Source: an uncultured Oscillospiraceae bacterium
Lineage (GTDB): Bacteria; Bacillota; Clostridia; Oscillospirales; Oscillospiraceae
Length of the DNA stretch: 6,522 nt
Reading direction: 5' to 3'
NCBI GenBank assembly: GCA_900751035.1
Contig: CAADSF010000300.1
Coordinates: 1 to 6,522, forward strand
Part shown: positions 1-4,951 of the stretch, piece by piece
Layout: each line of letters opens with the position of its first letter
How positions within the stretch are numbered: the first letter of the stretch is position 1
Position numbers and translations under genes: made by a program
The notes under the pieces: generated by a model
What the model saw: the letters and a program-made list of their open reading frames with translations, nothing else
Database searches by the model: none
What the model was told of the DNA's origin: nothing

Positions 1-83
1 ACTTTTCAAACCTTGACTTGACGAAAAATCTCTCGCTGAATCAGCTTGCCGAATTGTGCGGTGTTGCCCTAAAATTTTTTCAG

Positions 84-97
84 GTGTCAATAGACAC
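84..97 (-). repeat. Small hairpin next to terminator stem
   Basis: GTGTC (84-88) pairs with GACAC (93-97) around a 4-base loop. Read on the minus strand it lies directly after the larger hairpin at 102-133, so it could add to termination or 3'-end protection of the dapF-symporter transcript. It is followed on that strand by an A run and then TTTT, not by a clean U tract. A short stem like this can also be chance. Confidence 0.35.
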
Positions 98-101
98 AAA
101 C

Positions 102-133
102 GCCGGTGTGCCCGAAAATGGGGGCACACCGGC
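102..133 (-). terminator. Probable terminator of dapF-symporter operon
   Basis: A perfect 12-bp inverted repeat (102-113 with 122-133) encloses an 8-base loop and is very GC-rich. It starts 17 bases past the symporter stop codon. On the minus strand the stem is followed by G then TTTGTG and a mixed T-rich run, a weaker U tract than a textbook intrinsic terminator. On the plus strand the stem is followed by AAAGATG, so only the minus-strand reading makes sense. Confidence 0.6.
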
Positions 134-149
134 AAAGATGTATGGATTT

Positions 150-1457
150 TTATCGCGCTTCGTAAGTATCTGCTTCCTGTTTTTTCGCCAGACGCTTCTG
201 CAGCCAGTCTTTGCCGTCGGCATAGCGGGAGACGATGAAGGAGACGACGTAATCGCCTGCGGAGTTGACCATCGTCGCGGGGGGGTCGACCAGATTGCCG
301 AGCGCCAGCGCGATGGGGAAGGCGACGGCCAGATGATCCGGGAAGAAGATGGAGCACAGGACGAGCTCGCCCGTGCCGCCGCCGCCGGGAATGCCGGACA
401 TGGCGACCGAGGAGAACACGGCGACGATAATCGCGAGGATCGCTCGGCCCGTCGTGAAGTCCTGCCCGAACATCCCGAACAGGAACGCGACCTTGATGAT
501 GGCGGACATCGCGGAGCCGTCCATGTGCATCGTCGCGCCGAGCGGGATGACGATGTTGGAAACATCCTTGGAGATGCCCGTTTCCTCCGCAACCTCCATG
601 TTGGTCGGAATCGTCGCAACGGACGAGCACGTGCCGAACGACATGGCAGCCGGGCGGAACAGCTTGGAGAACATGACCTTCGCTGCGCCCTTTCCGCCGC
701 CGAAGCGGGCGTAGATCGGGGAGGAGATCAGCATATAGGCAAAGCTCAGGATATAATAGATTGCGAGCGCACGGCCATAGTCGCCGATGAGGTCGGAGCC
801 GTGGTAGGCGATGAGATAGGCAAAGAAGCCGAAGAAGCCGATGGGCGCGTAATAGGTGATGATTTTGAACGTCTTCATGATGCAGTTCGTGACGTCCTCA
901 AGCAGCTTCGCGGTCTTCGTTTCCGCACCGCCCGCCATCTGGATGCCGAAGCCGAACAGGATCGCCGCGACGATGAGCGGCAGTATGGCCCTGCGGCTGA
1001 AGAGCTCGGTAAAGTCGGGCTTCGTAAAGAAGTTGATGATCATATCAGCTACGCCCAGCGTGCCGCCGACCTCACCCTCAATCAGCTCATATTCGCCTGT
1101 GACCGGCGGAATGAGCTGCACCGTCACGTACATGATGACAGAGGCAATCGCGGCGGTTATAAGGAAGGTCGCGATGGTCACGCCCATGATCTTGCCCGCG
1201 CGCTTGGCGCTCTGCATATTGGCAATCGACGACGAAATGGAGCAGAACACCGTGGGAACGGCGATGCAGAACATCAGGTTCAGGAACACCGTGCCGAGCG
1301 GTTCGAGCACGGTCGCGCCCTTGACAACAATGACCGTTTTACCGTCAACGACTTCCTTGACTGCGGGCCAGAGCGCGCCCACAACGCAGCCGGCAACGAT
1401 GCCGGTCAGCATCAGAATCAGAAATCCGTAGTTTTTCAGAAAGCTGCCTTTTTTCAT
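150..1457 (-). CDS. DAACS-family cation:amino acid/dicarboxylate symporter
   Basis: This 435-residue integral membrane protein is of the dicarboxylate/amino acid:cation symporter (GltP/SstT/EAAT) family, which imports small organic or amino acids with Na+ or H+. Visible family landmarks, in order, are hydrophobic segments from residue 10, a serine-bearing first re-entrant hairpin at 273-286 (SFGTCSSVATIPTN), the MDG motif of TM7 at 312-314, the Gly/Pro-rich second re-entrant tip at 354-361 (SGIPGGGG), and TM8 with D391-x-x-x-T395-x-x-N398. Length matches bacterial members. The start ATG has AGGAGG upstream and overlaps the dapF stop as ATGA, so translation is probably coupled. Odd points: the arginine that binds the acidic side chain in glutamate carriers is Ala394, and the usual NMDGT reads HMDGS. 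The substrate is therefore uncertain; a neutral amino acid or other solute is as likely as glutamate. Family confidence is high, substrate unknown. Confidence 0.92.
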   Translation of the reverse strand: MKKGSFLKNYGFLILMLTGIVAGCVVGALWPAVKEVVDGKTVIVVKGATVLEPLGTVFLNLMFCIAVPTVFCSISSSIANMQSAKRAGKIMGVTIATFLITAAIASVIMYVTVQLIPPVTGEYELIEGEVGGTLGVADMIINFFTKPDFTELFSRRAILPLIVAAILFGFGIQMAGGAETKTAKLLEDVTNCIMKTFKIITYYAPIGFFGFFAYLIAYHGSDLIGDYGRALAIYYILSFAYMLISSPIYARFGGGKGAAKVMFSKLFRPAAMSFGTCSSVATIPTNMEVAEETGISKDVSNIVIPLGATMHMDGSAMSAIIKVAFLFGMFGQDFTTGRAILAIIVAVFSSVAMSGIPGGGGTGELVLCSIFFPDHLAVAFPIALALGNLVDPPATMVNSAGDYVVSFIVSRYADGKDWLQKRLAKKQEADTYEAR

Positions 1458-2320
1458 ACTGGTTCCTCCTGCCTTTTCACAAGTCTCAAAATTGCCTCGT
1501 CCAGAATCTCGCCCGCGCAGACCATCGCCGCCGGGCCGGTCAGGTACAGGTTTTCAATGCTTCCGTCTTTTTCTTCCGCGTCGACTGTCAGCTCGCCGCC
1601 GTCCATGCGGACGCGGACGTTTTTGCCGCTGACCCTTCTAAGCAGTGTCAGCGCCGCCGCGACCGAACCGGTGCCTGTGCCGCAGGCAAGCGTAAAGTCC
1701 TCCACGCCGCGCTCGTATGTCTTTTCCAGAACCGCATCCGGGCCGGTCAGCTCGTAAAAGTTGACGTTCGCGCCCTTCGGCAGCGCCGGATGGTACCGCA
1801 GCGCCCGGCCGAGCTGCCGGAGCGCGTCTTCGCTCTGCTTCGCCAGCGCGGGAACCTCCAGCGCCAGATGCGGGATGCCGGGGCTGCCGAGCTCCACGTA
1901 GCTGCATTGGTATGCTCTGCCGTCCACGTCCAGCTGTTTTTCCAGCTCCACGACGGACGGCGTATTGAGCCGGATGCGGTACTGCTCCTCTGTGATGCGC
2001 CAGCCGGTTACAAGTCCTGCGGTCGTCTCCACGCGCTGCACAGCGCCTGCGTAGCCGTGTGCATAGCCGTACCGGCAGATGCACCGTGCGCCGTTGCCGC
2101 ACATTTCGCCGGGCGAGCCGTCGGAGTTGTAGAACCGCATCCGGTAGTCCGCATCGCCCTCCGCCCGCGTCACGAGCATCAGACCGTCCGCGCCGATGGA
2201 CCGCCGCCGGTCGCACAGCGAACGAGCCAGAGCAGGCGCGGCGCTTTCGTCAAACGGCTCCGCGATGGCGTCGAGCAGGATAAAGTCGTTGCCCGCGCCG
2301 TTCATCTTGGTAAATCGCAC
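1454..2320 (-). CDS. dapF: Diaminopimelate epimerase
   Basis: Converts LL-diaminopimelate to meso-diaminopimelate in the cytosol, supplying lysine and the peptidoglycan cross-link residue. The 288-residue product shows the family N-terminus (MNGAGNDF from residue 6), the first catalytic Cys74 in the MCGNGAR motif, Asn65 of the preceding YNSDG, NVNF at 185-188, Glu203-Arg204 of the ERG motif, and the second catalytic Cys213 in ACGTGTGS. The two cysteines act as acid and base in the known mechanism. I chose the GTG at 2320 because GGGAGGG lies 6 bases upstream and the family N-terminus begins right after it; the open frame runs 27 codons further up to 2401, but those residues do not resemble DapF and would cross the promoter. 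The usual GNPH substrate loop reads GSPGIPH (145-151), and the segment before Cys213 is one residue longer than in E. coli; both may be normal for a clostridial subfamily. Confidence 0.95.
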   Translation of the reverse strand: MRFTKMNGAGNDFILLDAIAEPFDESAAPALARSLCDRRRSIGADGLMLVTRAEGDADYRMRFYNSDGSPGEMCGNGARCICRYGYAHGYAGAVQRVETTAGLVTGWRITEEQYRIRLNTPSVVELEKQLDVDGRAYQCSYVELGSPGIPHLALEVPALAKQSEDALRQLGRALRYHPALPKGANVNFYELTGPDAVLEKTYERGVEDFTLACGTGTGSVAAALTLLRRVSGKNVRVRMDGGELTVDAEEKDGSIENLYLTGPAAMVCAGEILDEAILRLVKRQEEPV

Positions 2321-2326
2321 CCGTGT

Positions 2327-2333
2327 CCCTCCC
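2327..2333 (-). promoter_or_regulatory. Ribosome binding site fixing the dapF GTG start
   Basis: GGGAGGG on the minus strand sits 6 bases before the GTG at 2320. No comparable site precedes the upstream in-frame ATG at 2401, so this site decides the start. Confidence 0.8.
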
Positions 2334-2350
2334 GCTGTCGTTCTGCTGGT

Positions 2351-2379
2351 ATTATATGCCGTACGCGGAAAGAAGTAAA
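2351..2379 (-). promoter_or_regulatory. Sigma-A-type promoter for dapF operon
   Basis: On the minus strand a perfect -10 TATAAT (2356-2351) is preceded, after 17 bases, by TTTACT (2379-2374), a 4-of-6 match to TTGACA. Transcription would start near 2344, giving a leader of about 24 bases that contains the dapF ribosome binding site. This also supports the GTG start at 2320, since the upstream ATG would lie outside the transcript. Confidence 0.7.
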
Positions 2380-2429
2380 TGCAAAATCGTGCTGAAAACA
2401 TTGCATAAAATGCTCTACACGGCGCTGCA

Positions 2430-2458
2430 TTGACTTTCGCGCTTTTTCAAGCTAGAAT
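2430..2458 (+). promoter_or_regulatory. Sigma-A-type promoter for zinc-ribbon gene
   Basis: TTGACT (2430-2435), a 17-base spacer and TAGAAT (2453-2458) each match the consensus at 5 of 6 positions. The expected start near 2465 gives a leader of about 25 bases holding AGGAGGA before the GTG start. The ATG-less stretch overlapping this promoter is open in the same frame, but translation from there would need to begin inside the promoter. Confidence 0.75.
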
Positions 2459-2473
2459 AAAGAAAAAATGCGC

Positions 2474-2480
2474 AGGAGGA
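2474..2480 (+). promoter_or_regulatory. Ribosome binding site fixing a GTG start
   Basis: AGGAGGA ends 9 bases before the GTG at 2490, a normal distance. It is the only good site near the beginning of this gene and selects the GTG over more upstream starts in the same frame. Confidence 0.75.
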
Positions 2481-2489
2481 AATCATACC

Positions 2490-3110
2490 GTGCAGAAATG
2501 CTATAATTGCGGGAAGGAAGTGGACGACAACGTCCTGATCTGCCCGGACTGCGGTGCGCTGGTCAAGCGCTACGGAAGACCCGAACCGGCGCAGGAGGAG
2601 CAGGAAGCCGCGCCGTTTCCGCGCGAGACGGCCTTTGATGCCCAGCCGCAGCCGCAGGGCGCTGTCTGGCAGCGGGAGGACGGGAAGCTGAAATTCAGCG
2701 GCTGCGTGACGTTCTGGCTGGTTCTGTGCGCAATTTATCTGGGCAATATACTGTTGAGCTTCGCCATCACACTGCTGGTCTACCGGTTCCGGGACTTCTA
2801 TTTTGAGATTCTGGGGCAGTTTGAAGAGCTGGCCTATATGGAAGAGTACCTGAGACAGCTGCTGTCGATCATTGAGGCCGAACCGATCCGTTTAATCGTG
2901 GTCGGCGTGCTGGTCGCCGTGCAGTTCGGCTGCGTGATCTGGTTCCTCGCGTCGAAGCGGAAGCTGGCGTTTTATATCCTGACCGCCGCAGCCGCGCTGC
3001 TGAGCGCCATGCAGCTCATTCTGGGCGGCGGCGTCAGCGCCCTGATCTATCTGCTTGGCCCGTTCACCGCGGGGCTGCTCCTGCGCCGCAGCTGGAATCT
3101 GCTGCGCTAA
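2490..3110 (+). CDS. Zinc-ribbon membrane protein of unknown function
   Basis: I do not recognise a named family. The 206-residue product begins with a compact zinc ribbon: Cys4-x-x-Cys7 and Cys18-x-x-Cys21, with CYNCGKEV and CPDCG knuckles like those of the small zinc-ribbon domains common at the N-terminus of Firmicutes membrane proteins. Residues 25-65 are a Pro/Gln/Glu-rich, probably disordered linker. A long hydrophobic stretch (about 71-98) is followed by an acidic amphipathic segment (about 101-130) and three more likely membrane segments (about 133-154, 158-178, 181-197). It ends with a basic tail. The ribbon probably lies in the cytosol, which is an inference from the positive residues beside the segments. 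It has its own promoter, is divergent from dapF, and is followed by a strong terminator, so it looks like a single-gene unit. Its role cannot be read from its neighbours. Confidence 0.85.
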   Translation: MQKCYNCGKEVDDNVLICPDCGALVKRYGRPEPAQEEQEAAPFPRETAFDAQPQPQGAVWQREDGKLKFSGCVTFWLVLCAIYLGNILLSFAITLLVYRFRDFYFEILGQFEELAYMEEYLRQLLSIIEAEPIRLIVVGVLVAVQFGCVIWFLASKRKLAFYILTAAAALLSAMQLILGGGVSALIYLLGPFTAGLLLRRSWNLLR

Positions 3111-3127
3111 GCTGTCAAAACGCACGC

Positions 3128-3166
3128 AAAACGGCGGGCGCTGCGAGAAGCAGCGTCCGCCGTTTT
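3128..3166. terminator. Bidirectional intrinsic terminator
   Basis: A 17-bp stem (3128-3144 with 3150-3166, one G-U pair) closes a 5-base GAGAA loop. The stem ends in AAAA on one side and TTTT on the other, so either strand reads as a GC-rich hairpin followed by U residues. It lies 18 bases after the zinc-ribbon stop codon and about 60 bases past the convergent htrA-like stop codon, and probably serves both genes. Confidence 0.88.
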
Positions 3167-3167
3167 A

Positions 3168-3213
3168 TGACCGGAAGGAAGAAATCATAGAGGAGTAGAG
3201 AAGAAACCGGTCA
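3168..3213. repeat. Short inverted repeat past the htrA-like stop
   Basis: TGACCGG (3168-3174) and CCGGTCA (3207-3213) are exact inverted copies 32 bases apart. They lie between the htrA-like stop codon and the terminator. The spacer is strongly purine-rich on the plus strand. It could form a stem-loop at the 3' end of the htrA-like mRNA or be chance; no binding protein is suggested. Confidence 0.4.
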
Positions 3214-3226
3214 GAAGCGGGTGATA

Positions 3227-4666
3227 TCAGCCGCCGAAGCCGAAGCCGAAGGGCCACGAGCCGCCAAACTGATTGTCGGACTGACCATCGTCATAATAGC
3301 CCTGCTGGGACTGCTGGTTCTGGTCGGTGGTCTGGGCGGGCAGCGCGTCGGTTCTCTGTTCGCCGACGGTCAGGGTGAGCGTTGTGGTCTGGCCCTGACG
3401 GTAGACGGTCAGCTCCAGCGTGTCGCCTGCGGCGGAAGCCTTGACGAGCTTGACCAGGTCATTGCTGCCGGTGATCGTCTCGCCGTTCACAGCGGTGATG
3501 ATGTCGTTCTCCTGCAGACCAGCTTCGGCAGCCGGGCCGTTTTCCGTGACGGAGCGGACAGCCGCGCCCTGCGGCAGACCGTAGCTCTGGCTTTCGGAGG
3601 ACACGTCGGAGACGGTCACGCCGATGTAGGGCTTTACGATATAGCCGTTGGTGATGATTGACTCGAAGATCGAGCGGACCTGATCAATGGGGATGGCGAA
3701 GCCGATGTTGTCGATGGACGCCTCAGAGGACGAGCTCGAAGAGGAATATTTTGCGTTCGTGATGCCGATGACCTCGCCGTAGAGGTTAAACAGTGCGCCG
3801 CCGGAGTTGCCGGAGTTGATGGCGCAGTCGGTCTGGATGAGGTTCATGGTCGTGCCGGTGGAGAAGGTGACGGGGCGGTCAAGCGCACTGACGACGCCGG
3901 TCGTGAGCGAGAACGTCAGCTCGCCGAGCGGGTTGCCGATGGCGACGACGCTGTCGCCGACATTCAATGTATCAGAATCGCCCAGAATCACCGGGGTCAG
4001 GTCAGACGCGTCGATTTTCAGAACGGCAATGTCGTTGCTCTCGTCGTAGCCGATGAGCTTCGCGTCATAGGCCGTGCCGTCATAGGTCGTGACCGTGATG
4101 GCGTTGGAGCCCTCGACGACGTGATAGTTGGTGAGGATGTAGCCGTCCTGCGTCAGGATGAAGCCGGAGCCTGCGGCTGCGGACGTGGTCTGGTAGCCAA
4201 AGTAGTTGGTGGTGATGGAGGTCGTGATGCCGACGGTGGAGTTCACGTTCTGTGCGTAGACCTCGCTCGGCGTGAGCGCCTTGCCGGTGTCGACGGACGC
4301 GACCTGCAGGGCCGCTGCCTGCCGCTTGCCCTCAAGCATGACGGACGGGTCGGAGGAGGTCTGCACCTCGCTCTGCGGCTGGACCGCTGCGTTTTTCTGC
4401 ATCAGCGCTGCCGCGCCGAAGCCGGAGCCGCCGCCCACGAGCGCACAGGCCAGAAGCAGCGCGACGACCTTCCCGGCCTTGCCGCCCTTTTTCTTCTGTT
4501 TGGGCGACGGGGCGGACGGCTGCTGCTGCGGCTGCGCGGCATACGGCTGCTGTGCGTGAAACGGCTGCTGCTGTGCGGCGAACGGCTGTTCAAAGCTGTA
4601 CGGGTAGGAATTGGAGGGCTGCTGTTCGGGTTCCGATGTAAAGTCATTGTTGAATTCTTCGGACAT
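3227..4666 (-). CDS. HtrA/DegP-like membrane-anchored serine protease with PDZ domain
   Basis: A 479-residue trypsin-like protease of the HtrA family (S1C), which degrades or refolds damaged proteins outside the cytoplasmic membrane. Order of parts: a Gln/Pro/Ala-rich cytosolic tail (1-55), a Lys cluster (56-66), one membrane anchor (about 67-89), a linker, the protease domain (about 135-340) with His182 in TNYHVVEG, Asp212 in SNDIAVLKI and Ser288 in NSGNSGGALF, then one PDZ domain (about 347-436) and a Gln/Asp-rich tail ending in Gly/Phe repeats. All three catalytic residues are present, so it should be active. The protein has one PDZ domain and a membrane anchor, like Gram-positive HtrA and unlike two-PDZ E. 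coli DegP. I chose the ATG at 4666 because AAAGGAG lies 9 bases upstream; the frame is open 61 codons further, but that sequence is promoter DNA. A run of seven serines (308-314) lies in a protease loop. The gene stands alone and is divergent from the MATE gene. Confidence 0.95.
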   Translation of the reverse strand: MSEEFNNDFTSEPEQQPSNSYPYSFEQPFAAQQQPFHAQQPYAAQPQQQPSAPSPKQKKKGGKAGKVVALLLACALVGGGSGFGAAALMQKNAAVQPQSEVQTSSDPSVMLEGKRQAAALQVASVDTGKALTPSEVYAQNVNSTVGITTSITTNYFGYQTTSAAAGSGFILTQDGYILTNYHVVEGSNAITVTTYDGTAYDAKLIGYDESNDIAVLKIDASDLTPVILGDSDTLNVGDSVVAIGNPLGELTFSLTTGVVSALDRPVTFSTGTTMNLIQTDCAINSGNSGGALFNLYGEVIGITNAKYSSSSSSSEASIDNIGFAIPIDQVRSIFESIITNGYIVKPYIGVTVSDVSSESQSYGLPQGAAVRSVTENGPAAEAGLQENDIITAVNGETITGSNDLVKLVKASAAGDTLELTVYRQGQTTTLTLTVGEQRTDALPAQTTDQNQQSQQGYYDDGQSDNQFGGSWPFGFGFGG

Positions 4667-4675
4667 ATTGATGAT

Positions 4676-4682
4676 CTCCTTT
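4676..4682 (-). promoter_or_regulatory. Ribosome binding site fixing the htrA-like start
   Basis: AAAGGAG on the minus strand lies 9 bases before the ATG at 4666. The alternative ATGs further up the same frame (for example at 4849) lack such a site and would place a non-HtrA sequence ahead of the Gln/Pro tail. Confidence 0.8.
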
Positions 4683-4727
4683 CCGCGCATCCTGCGGTGC
4701 GTGTGGGTTCTTTGTTTTTGTGCCTTC

Positions 4728-4794
4728 AGCATACCGCACGAATCTGAAATAACGCTGAAAAAAGTGAGAACGAATTGTAAAGAAAGCATGAAAA
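4728..4794 (-). promoter_or_regulatory. Probable activated htrA-like promoter with phased TTTTCA boxes
   Basis: On the minus strand a -10-like TATGCT (4733-4728) has no recognisable -35 at 16-18 bases. Upstream of it are five T-rich boxes of the form TTTTCA: ATTTCA (4745-4750), TTTTCA (4756-4761), TTCTCA (4765-4770), TTTACA (4776-4781) and TTTTCA (4789-4794). Their starts are 11, 9, 11 and 13 bases apart, so they fall on one face of the helix. Direct repeats with about one-turn spacing are how OmpR-family response regulators usually bind, and htrA genes in Bacillus are controlled by such a system (CssRS). This is an inference; the boxes are degenerate and no regulator gene is in the window. 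Confidence 0.45.
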
Positions 4795-4845
4795 AACTGT
4801 GCCTGGACTTCTTTTTTTCCTGACAGCACAGCTTATGACCGTTAT

Positions 4846-4890
4846 GCACAAAAATGATAGCAGATATTTGTCAGACGCGCACAAAAATGA
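4846..4890 (+). repeat. 12-base direct repeat before the MATE promoter
   Basis: GCACAAAAATGA occurs exactly at 4846-4857 and again at 4879-4890, 33 bases apart (about three helical turns). The second copy ends one base before the -35 hexamer of the MATE promoter. That placement suits an operator for an activator or a repressor that bridges two sites. The repeat is AT-rich, so a chance origin is possible, though 12 identical bases in so short a gap is unusual. Confidence 0.5.
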
Positions 4891-4891
4891 A

Positions 4892-4919
4892 TTGACAATT
4901 TGAAAAAATATGATATAAC
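4892..4919 (+). promoter_or_regulatory. Strong extended -10 promoter for MATE gene
   Basis: A perfect -35 TTGACA (4892-4897) is followed by a 16-base spacer and TATAAC (4914-4919). TG lies one base before the -10 hexamer (4911-4912), giving the extended -10 form TGnTATAAC. Transcription would begin near 4926, leaving a leader of about 25 bases that includes AGGAGGT at 4937-4943. Confidence 0.8.
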
Positions 4920-4951
4920 GGGTATCCGCAACAAACAGGAGGTGCGCAGCT

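Larger units (their letters stand above)
1..149. other. Non-coding stretch at left edge
   Basis: No supportable gene is seen here. The minus strand carries the region downstream of the symporter stop codon, with a strong hairpin at 102-133 and a smaller one at 84-97. Positions 1-80 contain two overlapping TTGAC-like hexamers (13-23) and an A/T run (71-80), but no -10 at a suitable distance was found, so no promoter is called. A long open frame on the plus strand begins in this area but runs antisense through the symporter and dapF and is judged a shadow. Confidence 0.6.

Noticed and set aside
13..41. Possible promoter TTGACT near the left edge
   Set aside because: The best hexamer 17 bases downstream is CTGAAT, a poor -10, and no gene follows on the plus strand.
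279..285. Run of seven G bases as a phase-variable tract or frameshift
   Set aside because: The frame is intact through it (Asp-Pro-Pro-Ala-Thr in TM8) and matches the family on both sides; seven bases alone do not show phase variation.
18..1757. Very long plus-strand open frame (579 codons)
   Set aside because: It lies antisense to the symporter and the end of dapF, starts with TTG without a ribosome binding site, and encodes an Arg/Asp/His/Gly-rich sequence typical of an antisense frame in GC-rich DNA. The minus-strand genes have clear family motifs.
2430..2489. N-terminal extension of the zinc-ribbon protein
   Set aside because: The extension lies on the -35/-10 promoter elements, whereas the GTG at 2490 is placed correctly behind AGGAGGA and immediately before the first zinc knuckle.
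4687..4700. Small hairpin in the htrA leader as an RNA thermometer
   Set aside because: A CGCA-GGA-TGCG stem of only 4 bp sits upstream of the ribosome binding site without covering it, so there is no structural support for a thermosensor.
4121..4747. Plus-strand open frame (208 codons) over htrA
   Set aside because: Antisense shadow of the N-terminal half of the protease; Cys/Arg/Gly/Leu-rich composition arises from reading the Gln/Ala/Gly codons backwards.
4667..4849. N-terminal extension of the HtrA-like protein to an ATG at 4849
   Set aside because: The extra 61 residues lack similarity to HtrA, cover the probable promoter and its box array, and the inner ATG at 4666 has a good ribosome binding site.
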